From Malurus cyaneus samueli (taxonomy: Eukaryota; Chordata; Aves; Passeriformes; Maluridae): a stretch of DNA of 64,000 nt. The notes beneath the pieces are model-generated. The model was given only the letters and a program-made list of their open reading frames with translations, searched no databases and was not told the DNA's origin. Position 1 is the stretch's first letter. Every line of letters starts with the position of its first letter. The position numbers and the translations under genes are program-made. Location: positions 51,820,252-51,884,251 of the forward strand of contig CM019237.1 of the NCBI GenBank assembly GCA_009741485.1, read 5' to 3'. Positions 59,703-64,000 of this stretch are shown piece after piece.

Positions 59703-62700
59703 GTCCAGCATATTATGTTATCATCATGCTCTCCTGGTTATTCTCACCTGAATGACCTTGACACCATCCTTTGTACAAGCTACAGGGACTTCTTAGGCTG
59801 TACTCCATGCTAGGTGATTAACACAGTATAAATCCATTCGTACCTTTAATTTTTTCTCAAACCTCACTTCCATGCCACATCAATGGATCAGTGTCATTCC
59901 CAAAGTGCATTGACAACTACACTTAACTTTGAAATAACAGCAGACATTGCTCAAGGCTCGCAACCCCCTGCTCCTGCCCAGCATCTCCTCACAGAAGCAG
60001 CTGCAAAGACTGAGCCCAAGCTTTGAGAGCGCACACAAGCTCCTTATTTCCTGTGTGATTCAGGTTTTCTCAGGGCTCACAAGTCCCCAGGGAAAGGTGT
60101 TGCAAATGTGTCCGAAAAAAGCCTGAGATCTGGCCACTGCAATTGGGAAAGCCAAATGCAAAGGGAAATTATTTTTGGAGGCTGTGTGTCTCTTACACCA
60201 GTGTTCACTTCAGCTCTTGCCTTTCCAAGACCCAGGGACGGAGTGCCTGTTATGCTACAAAAAACATGAACCCATGGTTTGTATTTTTAAAGGAAACAGA
60301 GTAGGGCCAGGCACCATGGACCCTACAGGGAAGGTCTGTGATGTGCAATTACACCACAGAACATTTCCTTGCATGATGAATATTGGTACTGGGAACAACG
60401 TGGAGTCTTCTCTGCGATTGTGAATTCAGTGTGAAACCTCATTTGTTGTATGCACTGGGTACATACAGTGAGTTAATTCAACAGCAAGGGAGGATTGCAG
60501 TCCAGATCAGCCTCTCAGTACATCCCCAGGATTACTAAATTGTTACCTTTCCTTTTCTTTTCTCCAGGCCCTTTAAATAGGCCAAGAAGGTACCCAGGGA
60601 TGATTAAGTTTGTGGATATTTTCACAATTGTTTCTAAGAGAAAAGAGAACATGCCTAAACTTTGGACTCTGGAACCAAATACGAAGCTAAAACCAGCTGA
60701 AAAGCCATTTTCTGAATCAGCTAAGGAACTGAGCCACAAGATCCTCAAAGCAGCTTGGTGTTTTCTAGTGGAAGTGACTTGCAGCCAGATGATTGCCCCA
60801 GAAAACTCTGCTCAGACCATTCCTGTCTTTTCCTGCAGGAGCAGTGCCAACTCTCCCTGACCTGCCTCTTGCCTGCTCATGTTCAAACAGGGTACCCTGA
60901 ACCCACCACTGACCTGTAACTTCTGTTTTGGGAGCCAACCACTTTCCCAATTCCTGACTACACACAGTGAAACCTGGTTCCTCACATTTCTTCTAAGGTC
61001 CCACTTCCTCAGACAAAAACAGCATCAAATCTGAGCAAAGAACATCTTTTTGTGACTTCCATATACTCATGCATATCCCCGCAGTACATTTTCTGCTGTG
61101 GCACCTGGTCTCCCACTGATCATATCAAATTAAACTTTTCCTTGTCATTTTTAAAGAAATTCATCCATAATACGGTACAGACACTTGAAGCTTTACTTTG
61201 TTACAATAAATCAGGAAGAGGTGGAATAACAAGCCTTGGAATCTGCAGAAAATATAGACAGAGATTACCAATCAAAGAGAAAGGGGAGTTTATAATCAAT
61301 ATTCCTGGGGCAAAAGCACTAAGGTATATATTTTACCGTGTATATATCACATTATGTACAATAATGAGCTGGCACAGCTTGCTGGCCAGTCACAGTGAAA
61401 ACACACACATTAAGAATAACTGTCTCAGTTTTTTGAAGCATTCTTCTTTCCTCGGATGCATTCACTAATCAGTAACAATCCAAAACCTGTAATCCTTATA
61501 AATTAACACTATTCACAAAATTAGAGATTATCACATTCATAATATGTTCTTTCTTAGCTATAACAGGCCTCATGTCTTACGAAAGCTGCTTGCATGTAAC
61601 AGCGGTGCAAATAGGAAAAAATATTGTAAATCCAATTATTTAAATCCCGATTCAAATGAGGCTGAGGAAGCCAAAGCAATAAATCACCTCCAAGCACAAA
61701 ATACACTTTTGTGGAAAAGCCAGGGTGGCTAAAGCAACAGCAGACCATATGAAAATAGAGCCTTCCTGGTGTCCCCCAAAGAGGAAATTTAAACAATAGG
61801 CAGATAGGGTCTAATGTTTACACAGGTACTGTAGCATGATGTAGTTCAGTTAAGTCCAACTGCTATTTAAAATTTCCCATGACTGGTAATGTAAAAAGGA
61901 CTCTGATTGCTAAGTGCCCTTTCTCTGATGGGGGACAGGAAGGTTTCAGTAGCACATTTCCCTGTCCTTTGCATCCCTTCTTAAACAGAGTGTTCAGTAG
62001 ACAGTAGCAGAAGAAAGATATTTGATTAAAAATAAACAATATTCCTCAGTGCAGTCTCAACATCATGGTCTGCAGCAGAATCTTTCCAAAGGATGTTTAA
62101 ATCCAAAGAACACCAGCATTTTTCAGCAGATATGCCATTATCAGGCTAGTTCTTTATTCCAAGGATAAAGACTATTCCCAATATTGGAGCTGTTATGAGA
62201 ACACTGATGGGAGTTATTCCTCCTGCAGAGGGCTGGGAATTGACATCAGGCTTAGTCATGAGCGTGGATATCAGGGAACAGGACACTTTGGGGCTCTGCC
62301 ACCACACCTCATTTGTCTGAGCCTCAGATGTCCTACAGATCAGCAGAATTAAGAAATAAGAAATAGAGCTGCCATGAAAACTTATGAAGAAAAGAAGTCT
62401 AGGGTAGAACAGATGCTGTGTGCAAGAAAATTCCTATTTCTGTATAAATGTTTGGGCTGCTTGTAATAAAAAAATCACACAAGCCAGATTTTTTTTATTA
62501 TTATTATTTCTCTTTTTTGGCAATGAAAATCCAAAGCTTTTCAACAAAGTCCAAGGGAAAAATAAACGCTATCTTCCTTCCCCAAAAGCTTATTTTAGTT
62601 TTGTGGAATAAAAAAACAACAACAATAGGCAAGTAAATCTTTGACTAGCCCTAATGAATCTTACTCATCATGGATAAACACTTTGGCTGAAAGGCAGCAT

Positions 62701-63339
62701 TTAAGAGCCAAATACTGTTATGGATCAGCTCTCTCTTGACAGCACAGTTGCACTGAAGTCGTGGTCCAGCTGACAGCATCCTGACTTTCACAGGTCACAC
62801 AGGTGGAGACAAGGTCAAGTTGTGCTGAAAGCACATTCAAGTCCTCTGTTGAACCATTTTTCTCTCACTTATACAGGCAAGTTTAAACTGAGCTATGTCA
62901 AGGTGAAATGACTATTTAGCTTGAGCCAGTGACTCAGACATTAAATCAAATGGAGAGCCTATGGTACTAAAATCTCTCTTTGTGATGGTCAAGGAAACCA
63001 TGTCAGTGTCCTGTTTATTAAACATTTGTTCAAACACAGTTCTCAGCTTCAGGCACTCTGAAAAGAGTGAGGAACCCAGAGCTATCTTCACAAACCATTA
63101 AAACCAGACTAACATCATATTTTAAACTGCTTTCCTGTTCCAACACACCAAAGTAGCTTTATTGAATGAAATACCACAGCAGCAGCTACAGCTACACAAC
63201 ACTAAGAACATCCAGTGTTCCCATGTTTGGAGACCCAGCAGCAATGAAAATATATTAGCAGTGTTGGGAAGGAGAGACAAAGCGATCTTCAGAGCACAAA
63301 CACATTTATTTCCTAGCACTTTCCCAAAATAGTTCTAAT
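59703..63339. other. Unique non-coding DNA
   Basis: No gene recognised. The open frames at 60495-60860 (121 codons) and 61052-61468 (138 codons) have no domain that I know. T8 followed by a short ATT repeat lies at 62489-62509. Confidence 0.5.
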
Positions 63340-63860
63340 GGATATAGTGGTTACATATTCTATACCCTCAGGGCTTTCATTTGGATTGCCCAGAGTAAAT
63401 TATTTTGATAATGTTGTCTTTGCTTTCTGTGGTTTGAAACAGAGCTATTATTTCCAAATGGACTTTCGGAATAACAGTGGAGAGAGATGAGAGGCCATCA
63501 AACAAACATCTACTCTCAGCCTTGGGGATGCTGACTGGAAACGGTGTCAGAGGCGTTGTTTGAATAGGCAGTCAAGAAAATACCCATTTTGATTAATGTG
63601 TACGGGCATTAGTATCAATCATCATTTTCTTCCCAAAGAAAGACCTTGGAAATGCAGCACTTGAACCCAGCTGTAGACACTGCTTTGGACATGTTCATAA
63701 TGTCTTTTTCAAAACAGAGCTTGCTGGGCTACTTTTCTTGACCTGTCAGAAGAATTGACAATAATCTCAAGTATCCTAAAGGCAGCTAATTGCTCTGAAC
63801 TGTGCCTACAAAACAGAAATAAAAGGTATTTCTCTTCCCCACTAGAATCAGCTAAAGGAA
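63340..63860. promoter_or_regulatory. Conserved-looking non-coding block
   Basis: About 520 bp of complex, repeat-free sequence with little low complexity. It keeps scattered CpGs (ctttcgga, aaacggtg, ggcgttg, tacggg) and homeodomain-like cores (ttttgattaatgtg, gcagctaattgctc). This texture is typical of vertebrate conserved elements, but no alignment is available to show it. Confidence 0.22.
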
Positions 63861-64000
63861 CTACTTATATGTAGGGGAGAAAAGAGGGTTGGTCATCTGA
63901 CATAAATCAGCTCCCTTTGGTGTTTGCAAAACAGAACAAGATCACACCACACGAGCAGACTGAAATTGCAGCAGAATAAATTTATAGACTTGTTTTCATT

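Noticed and set aside
1..64000. CRISPR arrays, operons, tRNA, rRNA, snRNA genes
   Set aside because: No regularly spaced repeats, no bacterial gene organisation and no recognisable tRNA B-box or U6/7SK core seen on reading both strands; a covariance-model scan was not possible.

Overview
The window looks like a piece of bird nuclear genome. The only interspersed repeats I can recognise are short, 5'-truncated 3' ends of CR1 retrotransposons. Their conserved tail (the module around aaggtcccttccaa, ending near an ATTCTATGAT-like octamer) is the usual avian form. I see no Alu, B1, L1 tail or other mammalian repeat. Base composition is AT-rich and CpG is depleted except in one patch. CR1 also occurs in turtles and crocodilians, so 'bird' is an inference from the look of the copies and their sparseness. 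I cannot name the species or locus.

I found no protein-coding gene that I can recognise, no RNA gene, no CRISPR array and no intact mobile element. The longest open frames (about 150-186 codons) are what chance gives in 64 kb on six frames, and none resembles a known family. The window is best read as intergenic or deep intronic DNA.

Layout: 1-8 kb is unique DNA with one minus-strand CR1 (3150-3535), followed by a plus-strand CR1 next to an A24 run (8301-8606). 8.9-13.2 kb is a repeat-poor, AT-rich stretch with homeodomain- and POU-like motifs, a plausible cluster of conserved regulatory elements. 13.5-24.5 kb has three plus-strand CR1 tails and otherwise unique sequence. 24.5-37.7 kb has one minus-strand CR1, the longest homopolymer (A44) and a 180-bp A-rich tract. 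37.74-38.28 kb is the only CpG-rich patch, and it lies beside a well-formed candidate exon on the minus strand. 38.5-64 kb is unique DNA with one minus-strand CR1 with an odd internal end (43589-43850), several long A runs, a 10-N assembly gap (49070-49079) and AT-rich conserved-looking blocks at 45.6 and 63.3 kb.

The most testable observations are about ten segments on both strands that have good splice acceptor and donor signals, mostly with an open frame. The best are 14694-14899, 32397-32612 and 54586-54778 on plus, and 38328-38449, 40596-40677 and 57065-57112 on minus. Many such pairs arise by chance in 64 kb, so each is offered at low confidence as a place to look for RNA evidence. I did not find an obvious new biological system here.
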